DNA of 64,000 nt from a virus. The notes under the pieces are model-generated. The model did no database searches, had not been told where the DNA came from, and saw only the letters and a program-made list of their open reading frames with translations. The translations under genes were made by a program, and so were the position numbers. The stretch spans positions 62,001 to 126,000 of IMG/VR virus record IMGVR_UViG_3300042691_041718; one strand, given 5' to 3'. Below, piece after piece: positions 8,737 to 16,543 of the stretch (position 1 is its first letter; every line of letters starts with the position of its first letter).

Positions 8737-9113
8737 AGTATAAAGATAATAATTTTGTAAACTATCAAGATAAACAAAGAAATGGTAACTTTGATTACTA
8801 TTCAGATAAAAGTGATAGACAAAAGAGGAGAGAATTAGAACATAAATTGTCTATTTTTTATATGGGAAAACTTTCAAATAGAATTGAAAAGTTATGGTGG
8901 AATAATCTTAAAACATCTGATAAAGAAAAAATTTGTAGAGGTTATAATAACCAGTTAGATTATCTTTTACAAGATGAAGGTTATAGGAAATCACTTTGGT
9001 ATAGTCATAAAGTATTTGAGTCTTGGGAAGAATGGTTCGATTATATCAAAGTTGAGTATAAACCAAATAAGTCTTCTTATAGAAATGATAAATTGAAAAT
9101 GTTGGGTATATGA
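8733..9113 (+). CDS. Small hypothetical protein with shared C-terminal tail motif
   Basis: A 126-residue protein, very polar and aromatic (NFVNYQDKQRNGNFDYYSD), with no recognised domain. It ends RNDKLKMLGI and, like the gene before it, finishes GGT ATA TGA with the next ATG inside. N-terminal parts of the genes in this run are not obviously alike, so the tail is conserved apart from the rest. Confidence 0.65.
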   Translation: MKYKDNNFVNYQDKQRNGNFDYYSDKSDRQKRRELEHKLSIFYMGKLSNRIEKLWWNNLKTSDKEKICRGYNNQLDYLLQDEGYRKSLWYSHKVFESWEEWFDYIKVEYKPNKSSYRNDKLKMLGI

Positions 9114-9343
9114 AAGTTCCTACTATTGAGGTGTTGGTAATGTCTTTATATAATGATATTTTAGATGCTAAGAAAAAATTAAAAAAATTAGAAAATGATT
9201 CAAGACTTAATATTTATCCAAGTCAGATAGATGTTTATCAAGAAATGAGTGAGTTAAAAAATTTTATTCAAAAAAATGAAGAATTATTAAGTCGATACAG
9301 GACTACAATAAGAGATGAAAAACTTAAACAATTGGGTATATGA
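9110..9343 (+). CDS. Small coiled-coil protein with shared C-terminal tail motif
   Basis: A 77-residue protein, mostly helical with a likely coiled coil (ILDAKKKLKKLENDSR). It ends RDEKLKQLGI followed by the same GGT ATA TGA junction into the next gene. An internal Met at residue 11 (MSLYNDILDA) could be the real start, but the ATG at 9110 is tightly coupled to the previous stop. Function unknown. Confidence 0.6.
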   Translation: MKVPTIEVLVMSLYNDILDAKKKLKKLENDSRLNIYPSQIDVYQEMSELKNFIQKNEELLSRYRTTIRDEKLKQLGI

Positions 9344-9744
9344 CAGAAGATGAAGTTTTTGATATTATAAAGGATGTCTATTTTGAAGAAAACTTTGAAA
9401 TAAATAAAGCAAAGTATGCTTTTTTAGGTAAACCTAACTATACTAGTTTTCGTATAAAGAAGTATAATAATAAATTTAAAGGTTTTTATACTCATGTTAG
9501 AATACAAAATAAAGTATTAGGAAATCAAATACTTAATGATCATTGGGTTGTTATTGGATGTAATATTTCCAATGAGTATGAAATTGATTTCGATAGTGTG
9601 TTATCATTACAAATGTTTAAGGATTGGTTTGATGAATTGTTGGAAGCTGAGAAAAAGGTAGATCATTTAAAAAGTCGGTTCAATAAAATGAAAAGAAATT
9701 TTAAATCTGAACTAAGAGATTATCAATTAAAAAAGTTATTATGA
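9340..9744 (+). CDS. Small hypothetical protein with tail motif variant
   Basis: A 134-residue protein with an N-terminal mixed alpha/beta region (ILNDHWVVIGCNIS) and a C-terminal basic helix. It ends ELRDYQLKKLL, a shorter variant of the tail in the three genes before it. The 4-base overlap ATGA with the following gene keeps the translational coupling. No known domain was recognised. Confidence 0.6.
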   Translation: MTEDEVFDIIKDVYFEENFEINKAKYAFLGKPNYTSFRIKKYNNKFKGFYTHVRIQNKVLGNQILNDHWVVIGCNISNEYEIDFDSVLSLQMFKDWFDELLEAEKKVDHLKSRFNKMKRNFKSELRDYQLKKLL

Positions 9745-10625
9745 AAGATATAAAGAGTTTTTGTAAGTTATTTGATTTGAATGTTCCAAATTTCAATGAA
9801 TTTGATTATTATATCAATCAATATAAAAAATTGTGGAGGTGGAAAAATATTGATGATTTAATAACATTATATGAATCAGCTGAATTAGAGATTGAAGATA
9901 TTTACCAGTTTAAATTGGATAAATCAAATGAGGCTATTGAGTTTCTTAAAAAATCGAGAGCTTATAATGAATTAAATGATGATAATTTAATTACTGATTT
10001 ACCAACCAATAAAAATGTTACTTTATCAGAAGATAAAAAATATTTATCTATCGATTTGAAGATGGCTAATTGGCAGGTTCTTAAAAAGTATGATCCATTC
10101 TTCCTAAATGAATTAGGAGATACTTATTCTGATTTCTTAAATAAGTTTGATATACATCCAATATTTCACAAGTCTAAACATTTCAGACAATACATCTTTG
10201 GTAATATAAATCCAAAAAGACAAGTTAGAGCTCAAAGAGTTATGATTGAAGATGTTATTAATAAATTGAGTGGTTTTGATGGTTTAACATTGGAATTTAT
10301 TAAGTATGATGAGGTTATATTCTCTTATGATGATATAAAAAAATTACAAAAAGAAGTTCTATTAGATATTATTAAAAATGAGTCTTATAATGTTAAAATA
10401 TTCAAAACTAAAATAACAGAAGATTTTAGAATAAATACTTATTTAGACTTTTTTGAAAATGAACTATATAAGGAGTTAACTGGTTGTGATGGTAGAAAAT
10501 ACTTTATTTACTTAAAAAAATACATATTTAATGAACCTATTGATATAAGAGACCTTTATTTTAGATGTGATGGTGACTTAGCAATCTGGGGAGTTGAAAA
10601 CTTAAAAATTGAACTAAATGACTGA
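9741..10625 (+). CDS. Putative reduced family-A polymerase palm-like protein
   Basis: A 294-residue protein that I cannot assign firmly. Three blocks fall in the order and spacing of the palm/fingers motifs of DNA polymerase I. They are LSIDLKMANWQVL at 102-114 (motif A, compare S-x-D-Y-S-x-x-E-L), FRQYIFGNINPKRQ at 148-161 (motif B, compare R-x3-K-x2-x-F-G-x-x-Y-G) and FIKYDEVIF at 186-194 (motif C, compare V-H-D-E). The D, FG and D-E are kept, while the Glu of motif A and the His of motif C are replaced. The protein is far shorter than any normal PolA and has no exonuclease domain. It may be a degenerate or specialised nucleotidyl transferase. It is coupled to its neighbours by 4- to 8-base overlaps. 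Confidence 0.4.
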   Translation: MKDIKSFCKLFDLNVPNFNEFDYYINQYKKLWRWKNIDDLITLYESAELEIEDIYQFKLDKSNEAIEFLKKSRAYNELNDDNLITDLPTNKNVTLSEDKKYLSIDLKMANWQVLKKYDPFFLNELGDTYSDFLNKFDIHPIFHKSKHFRQYIFGNINPKRQVRAQRVMIEDVINKLSGFDGLTLEFIKYDEVIFSYDDIKKLQKEVLLDIIKNESYNVKIFKTKITEDFRINTYLDFFENELYKELTGCDGRKYFIYLKKYIFNEPIDIRDLYFRCDGDLAIWGVENLKIELND

Positions 10626-10887
10626 TTTATTTGTATATGATTTAAATGATAATTTAATTGGTTGTCATAATATTGATTTTGAAATTCTTTCTGGTGAAAA
10701 TCTAACTCAAGCTAAAAATCGTAGCAGAGATTTTATAAATAAAAAATTTGGTATACAAGCCTTTGATAAGGATACAAAAGTAACTATACATAGAAACTTT
10801 GGTGAAGAAAAATTTTCAATTATATTAAAGATTTCAGACAAACAACTAACTAGAGAAATGATACTAACTAATATTTTAAACAAATGA
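10618..10887 (+). CDS. Small hypothetical protein
   Basis: An 89-residue protein, MTDLFVYDLNDNLIGCHNI onward, with beta-strand character and a helical end (REMILTNILNK) that loosely recalls the shared tail. It overlaps the polymerase-like gene by 8 bases and the SLOG gene by 4, so it belongs to the same coupled string. No domain recognised. Confidence 0.6.
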   Translation: MTDLFVYDLNDNLIGCHNIDFEILSGENLTQAKNRSRDFINKKFGIQAFDKDTKVTIHRNFGEEKFSIILKISDKQLTREMILTNILNK

Positions 10888-11504
10888 TAGACGATTTATT
10901 TAATAAAAGACCAATTAGACTTGATAGAATGACTTGTAACTCTGGTGGTGCCGTTGGAACGGATACTGTTTTTGAAAATAAATGTATTGAAAGAGGTATT
11001 AAGGTTAGGGCTTTTTCCTATAAAACTAAATATCATGACTCACCTAATAAAGTTGAGATATCAGATGATGATTATAATGAAGGTGTTAATGAGATAAACC
11101 GTGCTAATAAGGTTTTAGGTAGATTTGGTATTCAAAAATATATGAATCTCTTAGCTAGAAATTGGTCTCAAGTTAAATATTCTAATCAAGTTTTTGCAAT
11201 AGGTAGTATAGTAAATCCTGGTAGTAAAGATAGTAAGGGTTATTATAATAAATCTAAATATGATATCGTTTCGGGTGGTACTGGTTATGCTGTTCAAATG
11301 GCTATCAATAACGAGAAAGAAGTTTACGTTTATGAACAAAATAAGAAGTCTTGGTTTAGATGGTCTTATAATGCTTTAAGATTTGTTCAATTAAAAGATA
11401 CTCCAAAAATAACAGAAGAGAATTTTGCTGGAATTGGTACTCGTGAGATAAATAGTGATGGTGTTCAAGCGATTGAAGATTTATTAAATAAAACTTTTAA
11501 TTAA
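10884..11504 (+). CDS. SLOG/YpsA-like nucleotide-binding protein
   Basis: A 206-residue protein. Residues 18-30 read TCNSGGAVGTDTV and match the G-G-A-x-G-x-D loop of the YpsA/SLOG Rossmann family, which binds nucleotides or NAD-like ligands. A second family landmark, FAGIGTREI, lies near residue 183, and SGGTGYAVQMA supplies a further glycine loop. The family includes phage and bacterial proteins of uncertain function, some linked to NAD or ADP-ribose signalling. The gene ends an operon of coupled small genes. Its last 8 bases overlap the convergent GIY-YIG gene, which seems to have inserted right behind it. Confidence 0.7.
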   Translation: MIDDLFNKRPIRLDRMTCNSGGAVGTDTVFENKCIERGIKVRAFSYKTKYHDSPNKVEISDDDYNEGVNEINRANKVLGRFGIQKYMNLLARNWSQVKYSNQVFAIGSIVNPGSKDSKGYYNKSKYDIVSGGTGYAVQMAINNEKEVYVYEQNKKSWFRWSYNALRFVQLKDTPKITEENFAGIGTREINSDGVQAIEDLLNKTFN

Positions 11505-12483
11505 TAAAACGGAAGATATAACTTTTTAACTTTTTTTGTCCATTGATACCATTTTCTTTACAAGATTTTGATATATATTGCTTACCAATTCCGGTGTAAT
11601 CAACAACTTCCCTTAATGAGTTGAATGATTTTATTAAATCATCATTATCTGAAAATATTCCGATTTTATAAGATTTGTTTTTTCTATAATGTTTGTAAGG
11701 TGTATAATCAAATATATCACCATCATATCTAAAGGTTAGATTTTTTGTTTGATAGTATCCTTTATATACACAACATTTTTCTATCAAAAGTCGGTGGCAA
11801 TTATATTTAGTTGATGTTTCATTTACACTTCTACAAATATCCAATAGATTACCATCCAAATCGAATACTTGGATCTTTTTCATTCTACTATCAATTCTGG
11901 GTTTTTCATATTTTATAATTCTATCTTTTTGTTCTTGTATATCATAATTATTTATTCTATCTATGAATGACCATTTGAAGCCAGCTGATGTTTTTTGTTT
12001 ACCGTGACAAACTCTAGATATATGAGCTCTATTACCATTTACTGATAAAGCAGCTTCTCTCAAAGAATGATACTCTTTTATTAGATTACCATCTAAATCA
12101 AATTGAGCTACAGATTTTCTATGTGGGCTGTTTATTTTATTTTTTAGTTTTGATTGATCATTGTGCTTTCTACCAGTCCAGTCGTATCCATCACCACCTT
12201 CAGTACCATTTAATAAATCAAATCCCCATGTTTTAAATAGTGAAATATAAAAAACCTCATAAAAATCAATATCTTCTGAGTTTACTTCATCCAATACTTC
12301 TATTATCGGAATAGATTTGTTTCTTAGTAGTGAGATTATCCAATTGTTCTTCTTTGTGTTTTCGGATAGGCTATTGTTAGATAGATGACCTCTTAGTCTT
12401 CTTTTTATATTATTTGTTTTTCCAATATACCTAACTAATCCAGTATTTGGATCAGAAAGTGTGTAAATAAATTTTGTATTCAT
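11497..12483 (-). CDS. GIY-YIG homing endonuclease with NUMOD1-type repeats
   Basis: A 328-residue protein. The N-terminus has the GIY-YIG nuclease core (YTLSDPNTGLVRYIGKT at 7-23, then RRLRGHL with the catalytic Arg, and a Glu near 90). The rest consists of three DNA-binding modules of the NUMOD1/helix-turn-helix type. They begin AQFDLDGNLIKEYHSLREAA, IQVFDLDGNLLDICRSVNE and IGIFSDNDDLIKSFNSLRE, and the first and last are followed by an I-S-R or I-S-K helix. It lies in the opposite sense to its neighbours, between the SLOG and gltX genes, as expected for a mobile free-standing homing gene. Confidence 0.9.
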   Translation of the reverse strand: MNTKFIYTLSDPNTGLVRYIGKTNNIKRRLRGHLSNNSLSENTKKNNWIISLLRNKSIPIIEVLDEVNSEDIDFYEVFYISLFKTWGFDLLNGTEGGDGYDWTGRKHNDQSKLKNKINSPHRKSVAQFDLDGNLIKEYHSLREAALSVNGNRAHISRVCHGKQKTSAGFKWSFIDRINNYDIQEQKDRIIKYEKPRIDSRMKKIQVFDLDGNLLDICRSVNETSTKYNCHRLLIEKCCVYKGYYQTKNLTFRYDGDIFDYTPYKHYRKNKSYKIGIFSDNDDLIKSFNSLREVVDYTGIGKQYISKSCKENGINGQKKLKSYIFRFIN

Positions 12484-12494
12484 AAAAAAGTTAT

Positions 12495-12502
12495 TATATT
12501 TG
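12495..12502 (+). promoter_or_regulatory. Bacteroidetes-type promoter (TATATTTG)
   Basis: A TAnnTTTG box 29 bases before the gltX ATG, with TTTG at 12473-12476 18 bases upstream. Confidence 0.6.
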
Positions 12503-12531
12503 TATTATATATAAAAAATAACATTACCTAT

Positions 12532-14025
12532 ATGACAAAAATTGTAACAAGGATAGCACCTTCACCCACGGGACCATTCTCGCATCTTGGAAATTTGAGA
12601 ACTTTAATTTATAACTATTTTCTTGCTAAGAAAAATGGTGGGAAGTTCTATGTGCGGTTAGAAGACACTGATAGAGATCGTTACACACCTTCTTTTCTCG
12701 ATTATTTCAAGGATATGTGTGATTGGTTAGGAATAGTTCCAGATGGTTCTTATTGGAACCCAGATCCATCAATTGGTTCTTTTGTACAATCAGAAAGAGA
12801 TTATTCTGATAAAGTTAAATTTTTGTTAAATAACGGATTGGCTTATTACGCTTTTGATACTAAAGATGAATTAGAAGTTCTTAAATCAAAAGGTTTAAAA
12901 TATGATGCGACTACTCGTATGTCTATGAATAACTCATTGACTAATCCATCAACTGATGTAATGTTGCAAAGTGGTGTTCCGTATGTTATCCGTTTCGCAG
13001 TTGAACCTAATGTTGATATTACTTTTGATGATGCTATCTTAGGAAGTATCACAATCAATACCAATACTTTAGATGATAAAGTTTTGATTAAATCAAATGG
13101 TATTGGTTCTTATCATCTTTGTAATGTTTGTGACGACCATGATATGGGTGTTACTCACGTACTTAGAGGTAACGAGTGGGTTAATAGTACACCATTCCAT
13201 GTAATCCTTTATAAGGCATTTGGTTGGGATGTACCTACATTCGCTCATTTGCCACTAATTATGAACCCAGATGGTAAAGGTAAGTTATCTAAAAGAACAG
13301 CAATGAAATATGGTATTCCAATTGCTCCACTTGGTTACACAGATGATTCTGGTAATTATGTTGATGGTTGGAAAGATTTAGGATTTGATCCAAAAGCTTT
13401 TATCAATTCATTGGCGTTAATTGGATGGAACCCAGGAGGTGATGTTGAAATTATGTCTATGGATGATATGATTAATTCATTCTCTTTAGATAGAGTTCAT
13501 AAATCAGGAGCTCGTTTTGATATGGATAAAGCAAAATGGATAAATGCTAATTATTTGAGAATGACTCCAAATAACGATTTGAAACCATTTATCAATATTA
13601 AGGATGATAGATATTCTGATGATAAGTTGAATAAAATCATTGACTTGGCTAAAGAAAGATCTGAATTCAAACATGATTTGAATACAATTGTTGACCTTTT
13701 CTTTAATGATCCGGTTATTACAGATATTAAAAAAATTGATGATAATTTTATCACAGTATTTTCTAATGATGTTGATGGATTTATCAAGAGTTGTACAAGT
13801 GTTAACTTTGATGTTCCAATGGATATCAAAGATTTGATTAACAACATTTGTAATAACAATGGTATCAAAATGGGTAAAGTGATGCCAGGGTTGAGAATGG
13901 CTCTTGTGGGTGGTATCTCTGGACCAGACTTAATGACTACTATGAGTATCTTAGGAATGAGAGAAACTATTAGTAGATTAATTAAATGTGTATCAATTTG
14001 TTATAATGATACTATGACAAAATAG
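12532..14025 (+). CDS. gltX: Glutamyl-tRNA synthetase
   Basis: At 497 residues this is a full-length class I glutamyl-tRNA synthetase. The Rossmann start reads RIAPSPTGPFSHLGN (HIGH-type motif at 18-21), followed by YVRLEDTDRDRY, which binds the amino acid. THVLRGNEWVNSTP and the KMSKS-type loop KLSKR at 251-255 follow, then a helical anticodon-binding region to the end. All signature residues are kept, so it should charge tRNA with glutamate in the infected cell. Phage copies are rare. It may support translation after host shut-off or escape host control of charging. It has its own host-type promoter. No tRNA-Glu gene is seen here. A discriminating and a tRNA-Gln-mischarging enzyme cannot be told apart by eye. 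Confidence 0.95.
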   Translation: MTKIVTRIAPSPTGPFSHLGNLRTLIYNYFLAKKNGGKFYVRLEDTDRDRYTPSFLDYFKDMCDWLGIVPDGSYWNPDPSIGSFVQSERDYSDKVKFLLNNGLAYYAFDTKDELEVLKSKGLKYDATTRMSMNNSLTNPSTDVMLQSGVPYVIRFAVEPNVDITFDDAILGSITINTNTLDDKVLIKSNGIGSYHLCNVCDDHDMGVTHVLRGNEWVNSTPFHVILYKAFGWDVPTFAHLPLIMNPDGKGKLSKRTAMKYGIPIAPLGYTDDSGNYVDGWKDLGFDPKAFINSLALIGWNPGGDVEIMSMDDMINSFSLDRVHKSGARFDMDKAKWINANYLRMTPNNDLKPFINIKDDRYSDDKLNKIIDLAKERSEFKHDLNTIVDLFFNDPVITDIKKIDDNFITVFSNDVDGFIKSCTSVNFDVPMDIKDLINNICNNNGIKMGKVMPGLRMALVGGISGPDLMTTMSILGMRETISRLIKCVSICYNDTMTK

Positions 14026-14043
14026 GTATTTGAATAGTAATAT

Positions 14044-14074
14044 ATATGAAAGGTGGATAAACCACCTTTCATAT
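14044..14074. other. Perfect 13-bp inverted repeat (hairpin) between gltX and the membrane gene
   Basis: ATATGAAAGGTGG pairs with CCACCTTTCATAT around a 5-base loop. No T run follows, so it is not a classic terminator. It lies just after an AATATATA stretch (14035-14045) and 7 bases before the next ATG, so it could be a leader hairpin or a weak terminator. Confidence 0.6.
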
Positions 14075-14081
14075 TACTATT

Positions 14082-14651
14082 ATGTCTAGTAGAGAGGAGT
14101 TAATTAGAGTTGTTAGAAGAACACAGACATTCATATCAATATTACTATTTTTTATAGTTTTTTTTATTTGCTGGAAATTTACTAAATTTGATATAACTCA
14201 AGTTCAGATATCTATTTGGGGTAGAAGTGGATTTTTGGGTAGAGTTTGGAACACAGCTGTTTGTACTTTTGCCATTTCTATTTTCATAAACTCGGTTTTA
14301 TACCTTAGAAATAATTTAAGAGTAAGATATAAAAATATATTTTACTTATTATTTACATTTGTTTCTATTTGTCTATTTATGGTTGGGTTTTATAATATGG
14401 ATTGGGGTGCTATTCATAATTATTCCGCTGGTTTATATTTCTTTTTTTATCCTTTAACAATTTTTTCATTTTCTCACTTAAATAGAAAATATCTTTCTTA
14501 TAAGGATTGGTTACATTATGTCATACTTTCTGTTGGCATGGCTATAATTCCAATGATATTAATATCAATGTTTAAGGGTATGGCTATTGCTGAAATAGCA
14601 CATACTTTCTTAGTTATTCTTTATAATATAAAACTTTCAATGTCTGATTAG
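14082..14651 (+). CDS. Integral membrane protein, about six transmembrane helices
   Basis: A 189-residue protein with hydrophobic segments near residues 17-32, 60-75, 86-103, 115-131, 146-163 and 165-182, separated by short basic loops such as RRNNLRVRYK. The layout resembles small multi-pass families such as DUF998 or Frag1, but no motif decides between them. It would sit in the host inner membrane. Its ATG follows a perfect hairpin by 7 bases. A role in membrane change or superinfection exclusion is only a guess. Confidence 0.75.
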   Translation: MSSREELIRVVRRTQTFISILLFFIVFFICWKFTKFDITQVQISIWGRSGFLGRVWNTAVCTFAISIFINSVLYLRNNLRVRYKNIFYLLFTFVSICLFMVGFYNMDWGAIHNYSAGLYFFFYPLTIFSFSHLNRKYLSYKDWLHYVILSVGMAIIPMILISMFKGMAIAEIAHTFLVILYNIKLSMSD

Positions 14652-14671
14652 GATATAATAAAACAATTCAT

Positions 14672-14679
14672 TACTTTTG
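14672..14679 (+). promoter_or_regulatory. Bacteroidetes-type promoter (TACTTTTG), leaderless
   Basis: A TAnnTTTG box ending 5 bases before the ATG at 14685. If real, transcription would begin at or next to the start codon. Confidence 0.4.
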
Positions 14680-14684
14680 TAAAT

Positions 14685-14978
14685 ATGTATTTTGTGAAGT
14701 TTGAAAATATAGGAGTCTTTGTTAAAGAGAGTGGTAAACTTGTTAGTTCACCATGGAATCTTAAACATGAAATTTTTCAATTAGAAGAAGGTGAGAATTT
14801 CAAAAAAATGATAAGAAAGAGTCCTTTTGCTAATTGTAAAAGAATAGATTATTTTGATCCAAATAAAAAAGAGGCAATCCCAAGGTATATAATGGATTAC
14901 ATCTTAGACTTGGAAGAAGTGAAGGCTATTATAATTTTAAAAGAGCGAGATAATAAAATAAACCAAATATTAGAGTAA
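14685..14978 (+). CDS. Small hypothetical protein with shared C-terminal tail motif
   Basis: A 97-residue protein, MYFVKFENIGVFVKESG onward, with beta strands first and helices later. It ends KERDNKINQILE, a copy of the shared R-D-x-K-I/L-x-x-I/L tail. Its stop shares one base with the ATG of the HAD gene. A TAnnTTTG box lies so close that the message may be leaderless. No known domain. Confidence 0.65.
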   Translation: MYFVKFENIGVFVKESGKLVSSPWNLKHEIFQLEEGENFKKMIRKSPFANCKRIDYFDPNKKEAIPRYIMDYILDLEEVKAIIILKERDNKINQILE

Positions 14979-15412
14979 TGAAATTAGGTTTGGATATACA
15001 CGGAGTTATTGATAGTAAGCCTGAAATATTTGCTTTTCTCAGTAAGAGTGTTATTGATGCGGGTGGAGAAGTACACATCATCACTGGTGGTACTTGGAAT
15101 GATGAGCTAAAAAATTTAGTTGAACAGAGTGGTGTTATCTATACACACTCATTTTCTGTTTATGATCATTTGAAAAGTATTGGTGCTAAACAAATGGGTA
15201 GAATTAAATTCCCTGATGGTACAACACAAAGAAAGTTTGATAATGATTTGTGGGATAGTATTAAAGGTGAATATTGTGAGAAGTGGGGAATAGATTTACA
15301 TATTGATGATACAGAGGTTTATTCTAAATATTTTAAAACTCCATTCTTACTTTTTAAATCTAATGACGACTTAGAAAAATTGTCGCATATAGATATAAGA
15401 AATTTGATGTAA
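14978..15412 (+). CDS. HAD-superfamily phosphatase-like protein
   Basis: A 144-residue protein of the small HAD type. LGLDIHGVID at 3-12 has the nucleophile motif D-x-H/D-G-V, IITGGT is the motif II Thr region, and DLHIDDTEVY near residue 107 supplies the motif IV Asp pair. The cap is minimal. Such phage HAD proteins resemble 5'(3')-nucleotidases and polynucleotide 3'-phosphatases, but His at the position of the second Asp makes the chemistry uncertain. It is translated in a string with the genes on either side. Confidence 0.7.
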   Translation: MKLGLDIHGVIDSKPEIFAFLSKSVIDAGGEVHIITGGTWNDELKNLVEQSGVIYTHSFSVYDHLKSIGAKQMGRIKFPDGTTQRKFDNDLWDSIKGEYCEKWGIDLHIDDTEVYSKYFKTPFLLFKSNDDLEKLSHIDIRNLM

Positions 15413-15415
15413 AAT

Positions 15416-15919
15416 ATGAATTATGGAACTGAGGAAAGTCCAATAAAGTTATTTAGTATAGAACAAGGAAGAGAATACTTAAATAATTTAAGATGTGAGA
15501 ATGGTGATTATATAATTTACCATCGTTTAGGATCTACTTATATAAATGATAATATATCTGATATATATGAGATTTACACATCATCACACAAATTGGATAA
15601 AATATACATAACTTATGTTGATGAGTGGTTGACTGATTTAAGACCACCGACAGGGTATTTATTTGAAAGTCCATTTCTTTCTGATTTAACGGAGCTATCA
15701 GGAGAGTATATATTTGATGATACAGATTATAATGATGAAGATGGTTATTTAAAACAGTCATTAACTGAGTCAGGTGGGTATAATATGATGGATGATGATT
15801 TTCCACTTGGTGTATTAGATAAATTAATGAAAGAGTTTGTCATTATTGGAAATAAAAGTAAGATAATTGCTGAAATAATTTCTTTTAGAAGAGATAGAAA
15901 ATTAGATGATATATTATAA
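15416..15919 (+). CDS. Small hypothetical protein with shared C-terminal tail motif
   Basis: A 167-residue acidic protein of unknown function, starting 3 bases after the HAD gene stop. The middle is rich in Asp, Tyr and Gly (GEYIFDDTDYNDEDGY). It ends ISFRRDRKLDDIL, another copy of the shared tail. The final A of its TAA is the first base of the next ATG. Confidence 0.65.
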   Translation: MNYGTEESPIKLFSIEQGREYLNNLRCENGDYIIYHRLGSTYINDNISDIYEIYTSSHKLDKIYITYVDEWLTDLRPPTGYLFESPFLSDLTELSGEYIFDDTDYNDEDGYLKQSLTESGGYNMMDDDFPLGVLDKLMKEFVIIGNKSKIIAEIISFRRDRKLDDIL

Positions 15920-16326
15920 TGTCTTTGAAAAAATATAAAAGTAAATTTGATATAATCGAGAACGATATTGACAAACTTGATATTCGACCATATAATCACT
16001 GTAATGGTCAGTGGTGGTGGGGATTTTATTATGATTGGGATGATGATTATGATGATTATGAGTATGAGTGGGAGTATATTGAATGGGATTATATAAAAAT
16101 ACCGGAAATTGATTGGGGTTATAAAGTTATCAATAAATCATTTCGTAACTGGCGTATCAGTGATCCAAGTGTACCTGGAACTTATGTTGATATGGAAAGT
16201 GTTTATGGTAAATCCGAAATGAGAAATCGTAAGATAGATATGATTTTAGGTTTAAGAGAACCTAATTACCAAACAACTGTAACTCTTGGAGATTTTTTTG
16301 ATAGAATTGATAAACATTCAAATTAA
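15919..16326 (+). CDS. Acidic aromatic-rich hypothetical protein
   Basis: A 135-residue protein with an extreme central stretch of Trp, Tyr, Asp and Glu (YYDWDDDYDDYEYEWEYIEW at about 36-55). Such a charge could mimic nucleic acid, but this is inference. An internal MRNRKIDMILGL about 30 residues before the end resembles the shared tail, as if extra residues had been added after it. Coupled to the previous gene by a one-base overlap. Confidence 0.65.
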   Translation: MSLKKYKSKFDIIENDIDKLDIRPYNHCNGQWWWGFYYDWDDDYDDYEYEWEYIEWDYIKIPEIDWGYKVINKSFRNWRISDPSVPGTYVDMESVYGKSEMRNRKIDMILGLREPNYQTTVTLGDFFDRIDKHSN

Positions 16327-16331
16327 TTCCT

Positions 16332-16339
16332 TATATTTG
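16332..16339 (+). promoter_or_regulatory. Bacteroidetes-type promoter (TATATTTG)
   Basis: A TAnnTTTG box 20 bases before the ATG at 16360. It would serve the small gene and the tRNA that follows it. Confidence 0.6.
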
Positions 16340-16359
16340 TAAAACAAAAGAGATAAGTT

Positions 16360-16542
16360 ATGAATGGTTCAGTAGATAGTATAGTTTATGATATGATTGA
16401 AAATACAACTTTGGATATCAATCAATATAATGATTTTTTAAGATTGATGGAAGATCATAAAAATAAATTGTATATGGAACAACTAAATCCGAATAGTGTT
16501 CAAACTATTTCTGATGAAGATTTCAATGATTTACCTTTTTAA
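16360..16542 (+). CDS. Tiny hypothetical protein upstream of tRNA
   Basis: A 60-residue acidic, helical protein, MNGSVDSIVYDMIENTTL onward, ending DEDFNDLPF. It has its own host-type promoter and stops one base before the tRNA gene, so the two are probably made as one transcript that is then processed. No domain recognised. Confidence 0.6.
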   Translation: MNGSVDSIVYDMIENTTLDINQYNDFLRLMEDHKNKLYMEQLNPNSVQTISDEDFNDLPF

Positions 16543-16543
16543 T

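Noticed and set aside
8383-9744. Tail motif as a pure translational coupling signal
   Set aside because: The same residues end proteins at 20676-21008 and 58312-58548, where no ATG overlaps the tail codons, so coupling alone does not explain it.
15955-16110. Acidic Trp/Tyr-rich stretch as a DNA-mimic anti-restriction protein
   Set aside because: Composition is suggestive, but no Ocr/ArdA-like pattern was found; kept as hypothetical.
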